Source: Chryseolinea lacunae
Lineage (GTDB): Bacteria; Bacteroidota; Bacteroidia; Cytophagales; Cyclobacteriaceae
Direction: 5' to 3'
Assembly (NCBI RefSeq): GCF_016735595.1
Contig: NZ_JAERRB010000003.1
Span: forward strand, 423,401-487,400
DNA length: 64,000 bases
Every line of letters starts with the position of its first letter. Position 1 is the first letter of the stretch. The translations under genes and the position numbers were made by a program. The notes below the pieces were generated by a model that searched no databases, was not told the DNA's origin, and saw only the letters and a program-made list of their open reading frames with translations. Of the stretch, positions 17,177 through 25,900 are shown one piece after another.

Positions 17177-17450
17177 GTTCAAATGTGTATAACCTTCTTC
17201 GGATTTTGAATGTGGAATTTATGTAGAAATTAGATACTTACTAATCTTTTCTTTATCAATGGTTTAGAGTCTTGTCAACAATGTTGTGGGGTGTGTATAG
17301 AAACGTTGTGGAGTACTTGTATTGTATGTAGTGTGGGTAAGTCCGATTCTATGCACAGGTTCGTTTGGGCTTTTCAGGAATGTTGGATTTAAGACGATTT
17401 TGTAGACAAGTTCGGTCATGAATCCACAAGTTGTTAGTAGGTTATCAACA
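17177..17450. other. Candidate chromosomal replication origin (DnaA-box cluster)
   Basis: A 257-bp non-coding gap plus the last codons of the next gene, dense in 9-mers close to the DnaA box TTATCCACA. One-mismatch boxes: TGTGTATAA (17184-17192), TGTGGGTAA (17332-17340), TTATCAACA (17442-17450). Two-mismatch boxes: TTGTCAACA (17272), TGTGTATAG (17292), TGTGGAGTA (17307), TGTAGACAA (17401), GAATCCACA (17420). An A/T-rich run at 17138-17172 abuts the cluster and could serve as an unwinding element. mnmG and three parS-like sites lie within 5 kb. No exact box is present, so this is a candidate only. Confidence 0.5.
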
Positions 17451-19179
17451 ATGGTCCCAGCTCCCAATTTGCCTTAAGGTTGAAGGAAGGAAGGTTCTTT
17501 TCGTTCTTGTAGAAGGTGATGGGTTCCGGTTCTTCGTGAAGTTCGTAGTTGCCTGGGTTCCATAGACCGTCGCCGTTTTTGTCGATAATCAGTCTGAGCA
17601 TGTACTCACCCGGTTCCACGTCTTCGAAGGTGATCTTTTTGTTATCGCGCTTTTTGTCTACCACTTTGAAGTCACGGTTCAGGAGCTCCACAACATAGTG
17701 CTCGGCTTTTGTATTTACCTGTACTAGTATGACTCCGGTTTCTTCGAGAGTGGAAGGTCTAACGGTGGTTTGTAAACTTTTCGAGCTATCGAGCTCAGCA
17801 CTGATGAATGCACCTTTGCCGGTCACGAATTGGTAGTCGACGAGTTTGGGAGGTGCAGGTTTTTTCTGTCCGCTGCCGGGTTGTTTCACGGCTGTAGCTG
17901 GTGCTGGTGGTTGTGTTTGAAGTTTGGGCTGGTCTGCTTTTTTAGGTAGATCTTTTGGCGGCTCGGGTTTCTTGAGAAGCACTTTGTCGAAGGTCTTTTC
18001 TATAGTCACGATGTTGTGGAGACTGTCTATGTGGACATCTTCCGGTTTGATTGGGACTATTTTTGCGGAGTCGATCTGGTAGAAGATGCTGTCGAAGTTG
18101 ATTACGGCCAAGGGTTTGTTGAAGCCAATTGTTCCATGTAGAATTCCTTTTGTGCCAATAACCCTCATTGTCGGCGCTGTTGATTTGAAAGCCTCGGGCT
18201 TAGCGTCACGTTTGCCGAACTTGATATAAAGCGTTGTGTCTATTTTGTGATTCACGCTGTCGTAGGCTTCAAGGCGGACGGCGAGGCTGTCTTTGTCTTC
18301 GATGGTGTTAAAGACTTTGATGTTGGCCAGGTCGTCGCCGAATGAGGAAAGTAGGATCTCGTCTTCCTGTGGAGTCAGTTTGAAGCTCGCCAGGTTTTTG
18401 GAAGTCTTGATGTTGAAGTAAGTATTGTAAGGTCTGTAGTTCGTTAACTTCAGCGGGCGGTTGTCAAGACGCACTAAAGGTATGTTCACCATGCTGGCGT
18501 TCGAGTCTAGCCTGATTTTGTCTTTTAAGAACCCGTAAGACTCTGATTTACTGTCGATTACAAGGTTTTTGTTCTTATCTTCGATGGCATACACATAATA
18601 TTCGCCTGGCTTCAGGTTTTCAAGTTTATAGATTCCCTTCTCGCTTGTCTTTGTCAGGTACGAGGGTTTGTGTTTGAAGATATTGAAGGTGTCTGCTTCG
18701 TATAGTGCGACCGTTGCCTCTTTGCTTTCCTTTCCCCTTAGTGGATCCGAGATATATCCTTCAATGGAAAGTGAATCGATGTAGTTGCCCGTGCTGAAGG
18801 CGAGCTTCAGATTTTTGGCTGGATTCTTTTCTGTGATATCCTGAACACCGTCGCGAAAGTTTATGGAATAGGTGGTGCTGTCTTTGAGGTCTTCTTTGAA
18901 CGTGAGAACGAGGCGATCTTTTTTCGCCGTGGCTTCAAAGTCTTTTCCTACCGATGGTATGATGAGGATCTGGTCTTTGGGGTTGTTGGTGATGATGGCC
19001 TCGTTGAAGTTGAGTTCAACAGTTTTGCCTTTATAGTTTAAGGCTTCGTGTTTGGGAAGTGTGCTGATGAGAATTGGTGGGATGGTATCTTTTGGTCCAC
19101 CGGTGGGTGCAGTCTGTCGGGCGCATGCCAGGAAGAAGAGCGGATAGATGAGCCAGTGCAGGTGCTGTTGTATCTTCAT
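17434..19179 (-). CDS. Ig-like (Big_5 type) lipoprotein
   Basis: A 581-residue lipoprotein. The signal ends in the lipobox FFLAC, giving a lipidated cysteine around residue 19, followed by the typical ARQTAPTGGPKDTIPP stretch. An Ig-like domain of the Big_5 type comes next (ETV-ELNFNEAIITNN, NPKDQILIIPSVGKDFEATAKKDR). A carboxypeptidase-regulatory-like beta domain follows (YKLENLKPGEYYVYAIEDKNKN), and a Pro/Lys/Gln-rich linker (residues about 415-455) leads to a second similar domain (DVEPGEYMLRLIIDKNGDG). This family is frequent in Bacteroidota; its role is not known. The start ATG overlaps the methyltransferase stop (ATGA), so it belongs to the mnmG operon. Confidence 0.85.
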   Translation of the reverse strand: MKIQQHLHWLIYPLFFLACARQTAPTGGPKDTIPPILISTLPKHEALNYKGKTVELNFNEAIITNNPKDQILIIPSVGKDFEATAKKDRLVLTFKEDLKDSTTYSINFRDGVQDITEKNPAKNLKLAFSTGNYIDSLSIEGYISDPLRGKESKEATVALYEADTFNIFKHKPSYLTKTSEKGIYKLENLKPGEYYVYAIEDKNKNLVIDSKSESYGFLKDKIRLDSNASMVNIPLVRLDNRPLKLTNYRPYNTYFNIKTSKNLASFKLTPQEDEILLSSFGDDLANIKVFNTIEDKDSLAVRLEAYDSVNHKIDTTLYIKFGKRDAKPEAFKSTAPTMRVIGTKGILHGTIGFNKPLAVINFDSIFYQIDSAKIVPIKPEDVHIDSLHNIVTIEKTFDKVLLKKPEPPKDLPKKADQPKLQTQPPAPATAVKQPGSGQKKPAPPKLVDYQFVTGKGAFISAELDSSKSLQTTVRPSTLEETGVILVQVNTKAEHYVVELLNRDFKVVDKKRDNKKITFEDVEPGEYMLRLIIDKNGDGLWNPGNYELHEEPEPITFYKNEKNLPSFNLKANWELGPLLITY

Positions 19180-20063
19180 TTTCTGATGATATAGATTAAG
19201 CTTGAGTAGTCGTTTGTTTTTGCTGCCTTGCTGTTTGACTTGATGCCATTCCATACGGCTTTCAACATGCCACCGAGACCCGATGTTCCGGTCTTATATT
19301 TCTCACTGAGCAGACTGATATAGAACGCGTCCAATTTCATGGGTACGATGTTCTTTATCTTCAGGCCGTTGTTCGTCATGAGCAAATCCATTGTCTTCCT
19401 CGAGAAATGCCAAAGGTGTCGAGGCACGTCATAGCCCGCCCAGTGTGATTGATAATGTTTTCCATCCCAGCACTCGTAGTTAGGCACGGCAATGAGCAAC
19501 GTGCCATCGTCGTTGAGTTGTTGTTTTAGCGATTGGATGCATTCATTCAAGTCGTCGATATGTTCAAGTACGTGCCAGAGCGTGATCACATCAAATTTCT
19601 TGCCTGTTAGTTCGGGGAGCGCTGTGGCAATCTTCTCCTGGGTAGATTGCTCGGCTTGGCTTCGGGCAAGCGCAGAAGGTTCAACACCTGCAACTGCCCA
19701 TTGTTGTTCTTTTGCGGCTTTCAGGAAATCACCGGTGCCACAGCCGTAATCCAGCAGTTGCCTTCCTTTTCCCAAAGAGTGGTTGGTGATCAGTTTCACC
19801 TTCCATTTCAATGTGAAAGTTCTGGCAAGGATATAGACCGAATCAATCAGCCCCTTGGCCTTGTTCGAGTGTGATATGTATGTGTCGGAGAGATAGTAGT
19901 CTCCTAAGCGCTCTGGATCAGGAACTGGATTGGTGAACGTGAAGCTGCAGGTCTTGCAGGTAACGAGTTGAAATGTTTCATGTGAAACAGTGTAGTCTTT
20001 GCAGTTCAGAAACGGAGTGAAGACGGACGAATGGCAAACGGGGCAGCTTTTCAGTTCTTTCAT
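19176..20063 (-). CDS. Class I SAM-dependent methyltransferase with N-terminal zinc-binding segment
   Basis: A 295-residue protein. The N terminus carries paired cysteines (CPVCHSS and TCKTCSFTF) that suggest a zinc knuckle. A Rossmann methyltransferase domain follows, with motif I at QLLDYGCGTGDFLKAAKE, then VAGVEPS and VITLWHVLEHIDDL (Methyltransf_23 type). The substrate is unknown; relatives act on sugars, quinones or tRNA. It is not RsmG, the usual methyltransferase beside mnmG. It overlaps mnmG by 4 nt on one side and the lipoprotein on the other, so the three form a tightly coupled operon. A parS-like 16-mer (19974-19989) lies within its coding sequence. Confidence 0.87.
   Translation of the reverse strand: MKELKSCPVCHSSVFTPFLNCKDYTVSHETFQLVTCKTCSFTFTNPVPDPERLGDYYLSDTYISHSNKAKGLIDSVYILARTFTLKWKVKLITNHSLGKGRQLLDYGCGTGDFLKAAKEQQWAVAGVEPSALARSQAEQSTQEKIATALPELTGKKFDVITLWHVLEHIDDLNECIQSLKQQLNDDGTLLIAVPNYECWDGKHYQSHWAGYDVPRHLWHFSRKTMDLLMTNNGLKIKNIVPMKLDAFYISLLSEKYKTGTSGLGGMLKAVWNGIKSNSKAAKTNDYSSLIYIIRK
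19974..19989. promoter_or_regulatory. parS-like site inside the methyltransferase gene
   Basis: TGTTTCATGTGAAACA differs from the parS consensus TGTTTCACGTGAAACA at one position. It lies 2 kb from the intergenic parS cluster, within the range over which bacterial parS sites are usually grouped. Confidence 0.5.
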
Positions 20064-21922
20064 TTTCCCATATATATAGTGAGGACCGATACGTCTGCCG
20101 GGGAAACGCCGCTGATGCGCGATGCTTGTCCCACAGTTTCGGGTTTGATACGCTTCAGTTTTTCGCGTGCTTCAGAAGAGAGGGCTTTCACACGGTCATA
20201 GTCAAAGTCCGTTTTGATTCGGTAGTTCTCTAGGTTACCCAGTTTCTGGACCAGTTGCTCCTCCCTTTCGATATAGCTGTCGTATTTAATGTTGATCTCA
20301 GCCTGCTCCTGAACTTCAGTTGCGTACTTGTTCAAAAGTGTTTCGAGACTGCTGTTGATGCGTTTAAGATCTGTGATTCCTATCTGGGGGCGTTTCAGCA
20401 AATGACCTGCAGCCACTTTCTCTTTCACTGCTGAGGTCTGGAGGGTTTCGAGGCCTTCGTTTATGTCTGCTGGTTCCACTTTTAACTTATTCAGTTCCTT
20501 TGTGAGAAGTTCAACGGCTTCCTTCTTTGCCACAACTTTTTCGAATCGATCCTGCCCTGCCAGACCAATGGCATGGCCCAGTTCGGTGAGACGGATGTCG
20601 GCGTTGTCCTGTCTGAGAAGAATCCGGTATTCTGCCCGTGAGGTGAACATCCTGTAGGGTTCTTGCGTGCCCTTGCTAACAAGGTCGTCAATCAACACAC
20701 CGATGTAGGCGTCTGATCTCTTTAGAATGAAGGGATCTTTTCCATGCACCTTTTGATGGGCGTTTATTCCGGCCATCAAGCCCTGGCAAGCCGCTTCTTC
20801 ATAGCCTGTGGTCCCGTTGATCTGTCCGGCGAAGTAGAGATTCTGTACAAGGTGGGTTTCGAGGCTAAGACCCAGCTGTGTTGGGGGGAAGAAGTCGTAT
20901 TCAATGGCATAGCCTGGTCTGAACATCTTCACGTTCTCGAATCCTTCTATTTTGGTCAGGGCTTTGTATTGAACGTCTTCAGGCAGTGAGGTAGAGAAAC
21001 CATTCACATAGATCTCCACAGTATTCCACCCTTCGGGCTCCACAAAGATCTGGTGACGGTCTCTTTCGGCGAAACGATTGATTTTGTCTTCGATAGACGG
21101 GCAATAGCGGGGACCAAGCCCTTTGATGCGGCCCTGGAACATGGGAGACTTCTCGAATCCCTTCTGAAGCTCTTTGTGGACCGTGTCGTTGGTGTAGGTG
21201 ATCCAGCAGCTTACTTGTTTGGTGAGGGGCTTTGTGTCGGTGTATGAGAACTTGCCTGGATCTTCATCGCCAGGCTGTTCTTCCATTTTCGCATAGTTGA
21301 GGCTTCGACCATCTACCCTAGGGGGCGTGCCGGTCTTCATACGTCCGGATTCAAAGCCGAGACTAACCAATTGTTCAGTGAGTCCGGTAGCGGCTTTCTC
21401 TGCTGTTCGGCCTCCTCCAAAGTTTTTCTCCCCGATATGGATCTTTCCGTTCAGGAATGTGCCATTGGTTAGCACCACAGACTTCCCTCTTATCTCAAGG
21501 CCTAGGCTTGTCCTTACTCCTACGGCTCGGCCGTCCTCCACGAGGATCTCTTTCACCATCTCCTGCCAGAAGTCCAGATTAGGTGTTTGCTCCAAGACCA
21601 GTCGCCATTCTTCCGAGAATTTCATACGGTCGTTCTGTGTTCGGGGGCTCCACATGGCAGGACCCTTTGAGCGATTCAACATTCTGAATTGAATCATCGA
21701 TTTGTCGGCCACAATACCCGACATGCCACCTAAGGCATCAATCTCGCGAACAATCTGGCCCTTGGCAACGCCACCCATCGCGGGGTTGCACGACATCTGG
21801 GCAATGGTATTCATATTCATGGTCACCATGAGCACTTTCGAACCCATGGTTGCCGCAGCGGCAGCAGCCTCGCAGCCAGCGTGCCCCGCCCCCACCACAA
21901 TCACATCATATTCTGGAAACAT
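20060..21922 (-). CDS. mnmG: tRNA uridine-5-carboxymethylaminomethyl(34) synthesis enzyme MnmG
   Basis: A 620-residue FAD protein that, with MnmE, modifies the wobble uridine of several tRNAs. Visible signatures are the FAD loop DVIVVGAGHAGCEAAAAAATMG (residues 5-26), SCNPAMGGVAKGQIVREIDALGG, RTQNDRM, MKTGTPPRVDGRS, LYFAGQINGTTGYEEAACQGL, TSRAEYRILLRQDNAD, and the C-terminal QASRISGVSPADVSVL. Length and motif order match the family. It is the first gene of a three-gene overlapping operon. mnmG (gidA) often lies near oriC, which fits the parS cluster in its upstream gap and the DnaA-box cluster about 3 kb beyond its 3' end. Confidence 0.97.
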   Translation of the reverse strand: MFPEYDVIVVGAGHAGCEAAAAAATMGSKVLMVTMNMNTIAQMSCNPAMGGVAKGQIVREIDALGGMSGIVADKSMIQFRMLNRSKGPAMWSPRTQNDRMKFSEEWRLVLEQTPNLDFWQEMVKEILVEDGRAVGVRTSLGLEIRGKSVVLTNGTFLNGKIHIGEKNFGGGRTAEKAATGLTEQLVSLGFESGRMKTGTPPRVDGRSLNYAKMEEQPGDEDPGKFSYTDTKPLTKQVSCWITYTNDTVHKELQKGFEKSPMFQGRIKGLGPRYCPSIEDKINRFAERDRHQIFVEPEGWNTVEIYVNGFSTSLPEDVQYKALTKIEGFENVKMFRPGYAIEYDFFPPTQLGLSLETHLVQNLYFAGQINGTTGYEEAACQGLMAGINAHQKVHGKDPFILKRSDAYIGVLIDDLVSKGTQEPYRMFTSRAEYRILLRQDNADIRLTELGHAIGLAGQDRFEKVVAKKEAVELLTKELNKLKVEPADINEGLETLQTSAVKEKVAAGHLLKRPQIGITDLKRINSSLETLLNKYATEVQEQAEINIKYDSYIEREEQLVQKLGNLENYRIKTDFDYDRVKALSSEAREKLKRIKPETVGQASRISGVSPADVSVLTIYMGK

Positions 21923-21947
21923 ATAGCTGTTTGTTATAAATCATCAG

Positions 21948-21963
21948 TGTTTCACGTGGAACC
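21948..21963. promoter_or_regulatory. parS site 1
   Basis: TGTTTCACGTGGAACC, a ParB-binding centromere palindrome with core GTTTCACGTGGAAC. It differs from the universal parS sequence only in the last base and the common A/G variant of the right arm. Confidence 0.75.
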
Positions 21964-22002
21964 AGAAACTTACCCACAAAATTCATCAACAATTCCACAA
22001 TT

Positions 22003-22018
22003 TGTTTCACGTGGAACA
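22003..22018. promoter_or_regulatory. parS site 2
   Basis: TGTTTCACGTGGAACA, the full 16-bp parS motif (tGTTnCACGTGnAACa). Confidence 0.82.
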
Positions 22019-22047
22019 AGGTAGACTCAATCTGTAGATGTGAAACG

Positions 22048-22063
22048 GGTTCCACGTGGAACA
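22048..22063. promoter_or_regulatory. parS site 3
   Basis: GGTTCCACGTGGAACA, containing the perfect 14-bp palindrome GTTCCACGTGGAAC. It ends 3 nt before the ybeY stop codon. Confidence 0.75.
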
Positions 22064-22066
22064 TCT

Positions 22067-22486
22067 CTAGCGCAAAGATAGATAAGCGTCCTCTTTTTTG
22101 CGCATCAGTGCTTTCTTCTGGATTCCCTTGTCGGAGTAACCAATGAGGTGCAGCACCCCGTGTATAAGTACACGGTGGAGCTCCTGGTCGAATGTGGTTT
22201 CGAACTTTTCGGAATTCTCTTTCACACGGTCGATGCTAATGAAGATGTCGCCTGCAATGAGGCCGCTTCCCTCGCTTGAATCGAAGGTCACGATGTCGGT
22301 GAAGGTGGTGTGGTTGAGATACTGGATGTTTATCTCACGCAGATACGTGTCGGAGCAGAATATGAAATTCAGCTCATCCAGCTTCTTCTTTTCTTTCAGG
22401 ATTGATGCCTTTAGCCAGGCAGTGGTTTTTCGCGGATGCGGAAGTTTAAATTCTACATCTTCTGTGAAAAAGTGAACGGAGGGCAT
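22067..22486 (-). CDS. ybeY: rRNA maturation RNase YbeY
   Basis: A 139-residue single-strand endoribonuclease used in 16S rRNA 3'-end maturation and ribosome quality control. The core is FDQELHRVLIHGVLHLIGYSDKG. The first two zinc histidines of H-x3-H-x5-H are present, but the third ligand position is Asp instead of His (H-x3-H-x5-D). Upstream, NIQYLNHTTFTDIVTFDSSEG is the usual strand-forming motif. Length matches the family. The start codon lies directly against the stop of the upstream RsbW-like gene, so they are co-transcribed. The gene ends 3 nt from parS site 3. Confidence 0.92.
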   Translation of the reverse strand: MPSVHFFTEDVEFKLPHPRKTTAWLKASILKEKKKLDELNFIFCSDTYLREINIQYLNHTTFTDIVTFDSSEGSGLIAGDIFISIDRVKENSEKFETTFDQELHRVLIHGVLHLIGYSDKGIQKKALMRKKEDAYLSLR

Positions 22487-22891
22487 TTAGGAGTTCATAT
22501 AAAAGCTCAACTCAACAATGCGGCCGTTTTCCCGGAAGTTCACTTCGTCAGAAAGATGTTTCATCAGGAAGATGCCACGGCCGCCAAGTTTCTCCAGGTT
22601 TTCGGGTGCTGTTGGATCGGGAAGGTTTTCGAAGTCAAAGCCAGTGCCCTCGTCCTTGATGATGAACTTCAGCATGCTGTCGTCCAGGAAGAGGCTCAGG
22701 AATACGTTCTTCGATTTGTCGTTCGAGTTGCCATGCTTGATAGCATTGTTTACGGCTTCGGTCACGGCAATCATGATGTTGCCGTATATGTCGTCATCCA
22801 GGTGGAACTTCTCCTTTGCATTGTCAATAAAGCTCTCAATCATTCTAATGTTCTCTCCGATCGACGGAACCTGGATGTTAATGGTGTTCAT
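22487..22891 (-). CDS. RsbW-like ATP-binding (anti-sigma type) serine kinase domain protein
   Basis: A 134-residue stand-alone GHKL ATPase domain. The N box is AVTEAVNNAIKHGNSND (Glu and Asn of the Mg-ATP site), the G1 box is IKDEGTGFDFENLP, and G2 is LGGRGIFLMKHLSDEV. This is the HATPase_c_2 type found in anti-sigma factors RsbW and SpoIIAB. No sigma factor or anti-anti-sigma (STAS) gene is adjacent, so the partner is unknown. It lies 52 nt after the DUF4175 gene and directly abuts ybeY. Confidence 0.88.
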   Translation of the reverse strand: MNTINIQVPSIGENIRMIESFIDNAKEKFHLDDDIYGNIMIAVTEAVNNAIKHGNSNDKSKNVFLSLFLDDSMLKFIIKDEGTGFDFENLPDPTAPENLEKLGGRGIFLMKHLSDEVNFRENGRIVELSFYMNS

Positions 22892-22943
22892 TGCTGAGTT
22901 TTGCTACGTTTCGCTTTTATTATATATGCTTTGTTGTGATGGG

Positions 22944-25900
22944 TTATTTATCGCCCACTCTCTTAAAATACTCACTAACTTCTTTCTTATAATAAGGATA
23001 AAGCTTAGGTGGCACGGTTTTAAGCAATTCTACTTCTTTTTCCTTTAGACGCAAATAATCTTCAAAGGCCTTGGGAATTTCTTTTTCGTAGTCCTTCGCC
23101 GCCTCCCCTTTTCGCTCTTCATCCAGGTCTTGCTCGCGTGCCGACTTCTCTGTTTCCAGTAGTCGGGTCACAATGTCCTGTTGCCGTTTGATGAGCTGAT
23201 CTGTCAGTTGCTTGTTCACCAGATCCATTTCCGATTGCTCCATCTTCGATGTCAAATCGCCACCCGGCATCTTTCCGTCTTTCATTTTTTCCTGCATTTC
23301 CTGAAGAGCCTTCCGGATGCGTTCCTGCTCCGCAGCCATCTCGGCCAACTCTTCCGACAATTGGCGTCCTGATTTTCCACTGCCTTTCAATTCCTGAATC
23401 TTCTGGTTCAGCTGTTGCTGCATCTGGCTCAGGCTTGGCTTCTGCCCTTTCTTCTTCGACTTGCCCATCGACGGCTTTGCGTTTTGCATCATCTGCATCA
23501 TCATGTCGAAATGGTCGTCAAGCATCAGGGCCAGGTTGTTTATGGACGTCATGGTCAGCTGCATTTCGCTCGATGCTTGTGGACGGCGGCGTTCGCGGTT
23601 GGCTTCCACCACCTTGTCGAGGTGTTCGTTCAGATCGCTCACTTCCTTGGTCACGATCGAGCCCATGAAGGGATCGCGCTTTCCAAGTGCTAATAAACTG
23701 TCTTCCAATACTTTAGCGTCATCCTTCAACTTCAGTTGCTTTTGGGCAATGGTGTTAAAGTTGGGGTCGTTCTGATTCAACTCGGCAAAAGACTTCATCA
23801 GACCCTCTTCATCAAATGAAAGTTTCACGAGACCGTGAATGACCTGACGGAGCGACTCAATGTTTTGCATGTCCATTTCCATGGCCATGCCTTCCTGGGC
23901 ACCCTCCATCTGTTGTTGCATCTTCTGCATTTTCTGTAGAGCCTTTTGCTGAGGACTCTTGGCTTTCGAAGGACTGTCTTGTTCCAGCTGCTCTTGGCTC
24001 TCTTCCTGATCCTGTTCTACTTCTTCCGAATTCTTTTCCGACGGCAGGTCTTCGCTCTTCTGCAGTTCGTTGCCCAGCTTTTTCAGTTCTTCGATCTGCT
24101 CGGCTGTCTTCTTGAAATCTTCTTTCAGCTTCTCCTGATCTTTGGCAAGCGACTGGCTCTTTTCATTTTTCCCCTCCTGATTTTTTCCTTGCTCGTTTTT
24201 GTCGCCATCGTTTTTCGAATCGTTTGATTCTTTGTTGCCATCAGATTTCTGATCGGTGTTTTTGGCGTCCTGATTTTTGGCGGAATCCTGCTTCTGATCT
24301 TTCTGATCCTGCTTTTTGCCGTCGGCCGACTTTTGCTCTTTGTCTGACTTGGATGACTGATTTTTGTCGAGGGCCTCGGTTTTCTCCAGCAACTCCTTTT
24401 GCTGCTCGACTTGCTTCTTCAGGTCTTGCGCGGTTTGGTCAAGCTTATAGTCGTATTGCAGTTGTTTAAAAAGTTCGAGCGTGCGCTCAAGTTCCTTCTC
24501 CAGGTTGTTGGTGTTTTGGTTGAGCTTGTCTAGAATCTTCTGGATTTGTGAAACGTCGCTGTTTTGCTTCAGCAGTTTTTGAAGTTCTTCGAAGAGCTTT
24601 TTGGTTTCATCGTCAAGCAGCTCGTTCATGAGCTTTTGAATCTGTTCGGCTTTTTCCTTGATGCGCTCGTCTTGTTTTGTGAAGGCGTCTTTCTTCTGCT
24701 CCAGCAGTTCGTTTTGTTGCTTCAGCTCGTCCAATTGTTTTTCGAGACTTTGTTTCTGCTCCACAATGTCTTCGAGCATCTTCTTGTCTTGCCAGTCGAG
24801 GTTTTGTTTGCCTTTCAGTTTCTGATTGGCTTCCTCCACTTTGTCGTGGAGTTTGTTGGCCTTGCCTGCGCTCTGGTCGATCTTCTGCTGGGTTTTGCTT
24901 TGGGAGTTTTTGATTTCGGCCACCAGGTTGTCTTCCGACGGAACGAGGAATGTGTAGCGCGATGTCTTTGTGGATTTGCGCCCGTTCACGCCGTCGTTGT
25001 CCCAAACTTCCAGATAATATTCCAGCTGGCTGCCGGGTTTCAGCTCAAGACTGTCGAGTCGCCACGGATGAAAGAAACTTTGCTGAAGCTGGTTCTTTGC
25101 GAGTGGAATGTTGAACGTGCGACTCAGCATTTCCTTCTGGTCTTCATTCCTGATTTTGAAGTGCAAGGCCAATTGGCTCACACCGTAGTCATCCTTCACC
25201 AGCCCGCTCAACACAACCATTTTGTAGAGCACCGAGTCACGGAAATTGTTGACTTGAATACCCGGGAATTCGTCCTTAATAACATCTACATGGTAGGCAA
25301 TACGTTCCTTGTTTTTGGCCTTGTCGTTCTGTAGAATAATTTCGTATTGATCGGGGTTTCTAAATTCTTTTCCAAAACTAAACATCTGATTTCCAGACTG
25401 TTCCATATCAAACGGCGTCTTATCAGACGAGAAGAGCATCTGTGCTTTTTCGGCATTGTTTGTAGACAAACTCCAACGCACCACTGTTCCTTCGGGCACC
25501 TCCAGGTTTCCGGCATTCACAAGGCGTTCACCCTTGCGTTGTAGATAGCGCGGAAACTCCAGGCTCACATTAAAATTTGACAATTCAGGCCGTGAAACCA
25601 CATTCACGTGAAACACGTCCGAGAAGAATCCGGCAGCTTCAAACTGCAAATCGAAGTTGTTCTGTACGTTGTCGAAGGTGTAGGTATAGTCGCCGGTGGC
25701 CAGATGTTCCAGTTTCAGCCGTTGGTTGCCACTGAGAAGGTAGACGCTTTCGGGCAGAGCATCGCCCTGAAGCTGAAGCTTCAACACCAAGTTCTCGTTG
25801 TGAAAGGCATTGAGCGAGGCATCTTCGACCAGGAATTTGAATGGCGCCTGTGGAGAATATTCTTGCGTGAAATGCACAATGCGATTGGCGCTCTGGGTGA

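Larger units (their letters stand above)
21923..22066. other. Intergenic parS cluster between mnmG and ybeY
   Basis: A 144-bp gap holding three parS-like palindromes (separate entries), spaced 55 and 45 bp apart. One DnaA-box-like 9-mer lies between the first two (TTACCCACA, 21970-21978, one mismatch). It must also hold the mnmG promoter, but no clear -7 element was found. Confidence 0.7.

Noticed and set aside
17264-17467. A 67-codon minus-strand frame across the DnaA-box gap
   Set aside because: Its composition is low complexity (Thr/His/Pro) with no start context. It crosses the end of the lipoprotein gene in another frame.
23020-23040. TGGCACGG sequence resembling a sigma-54 -24 element in the DUF4175 gene
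   Set aside because: The -12 element is missing at the required spacing and the site is inside a coding region.
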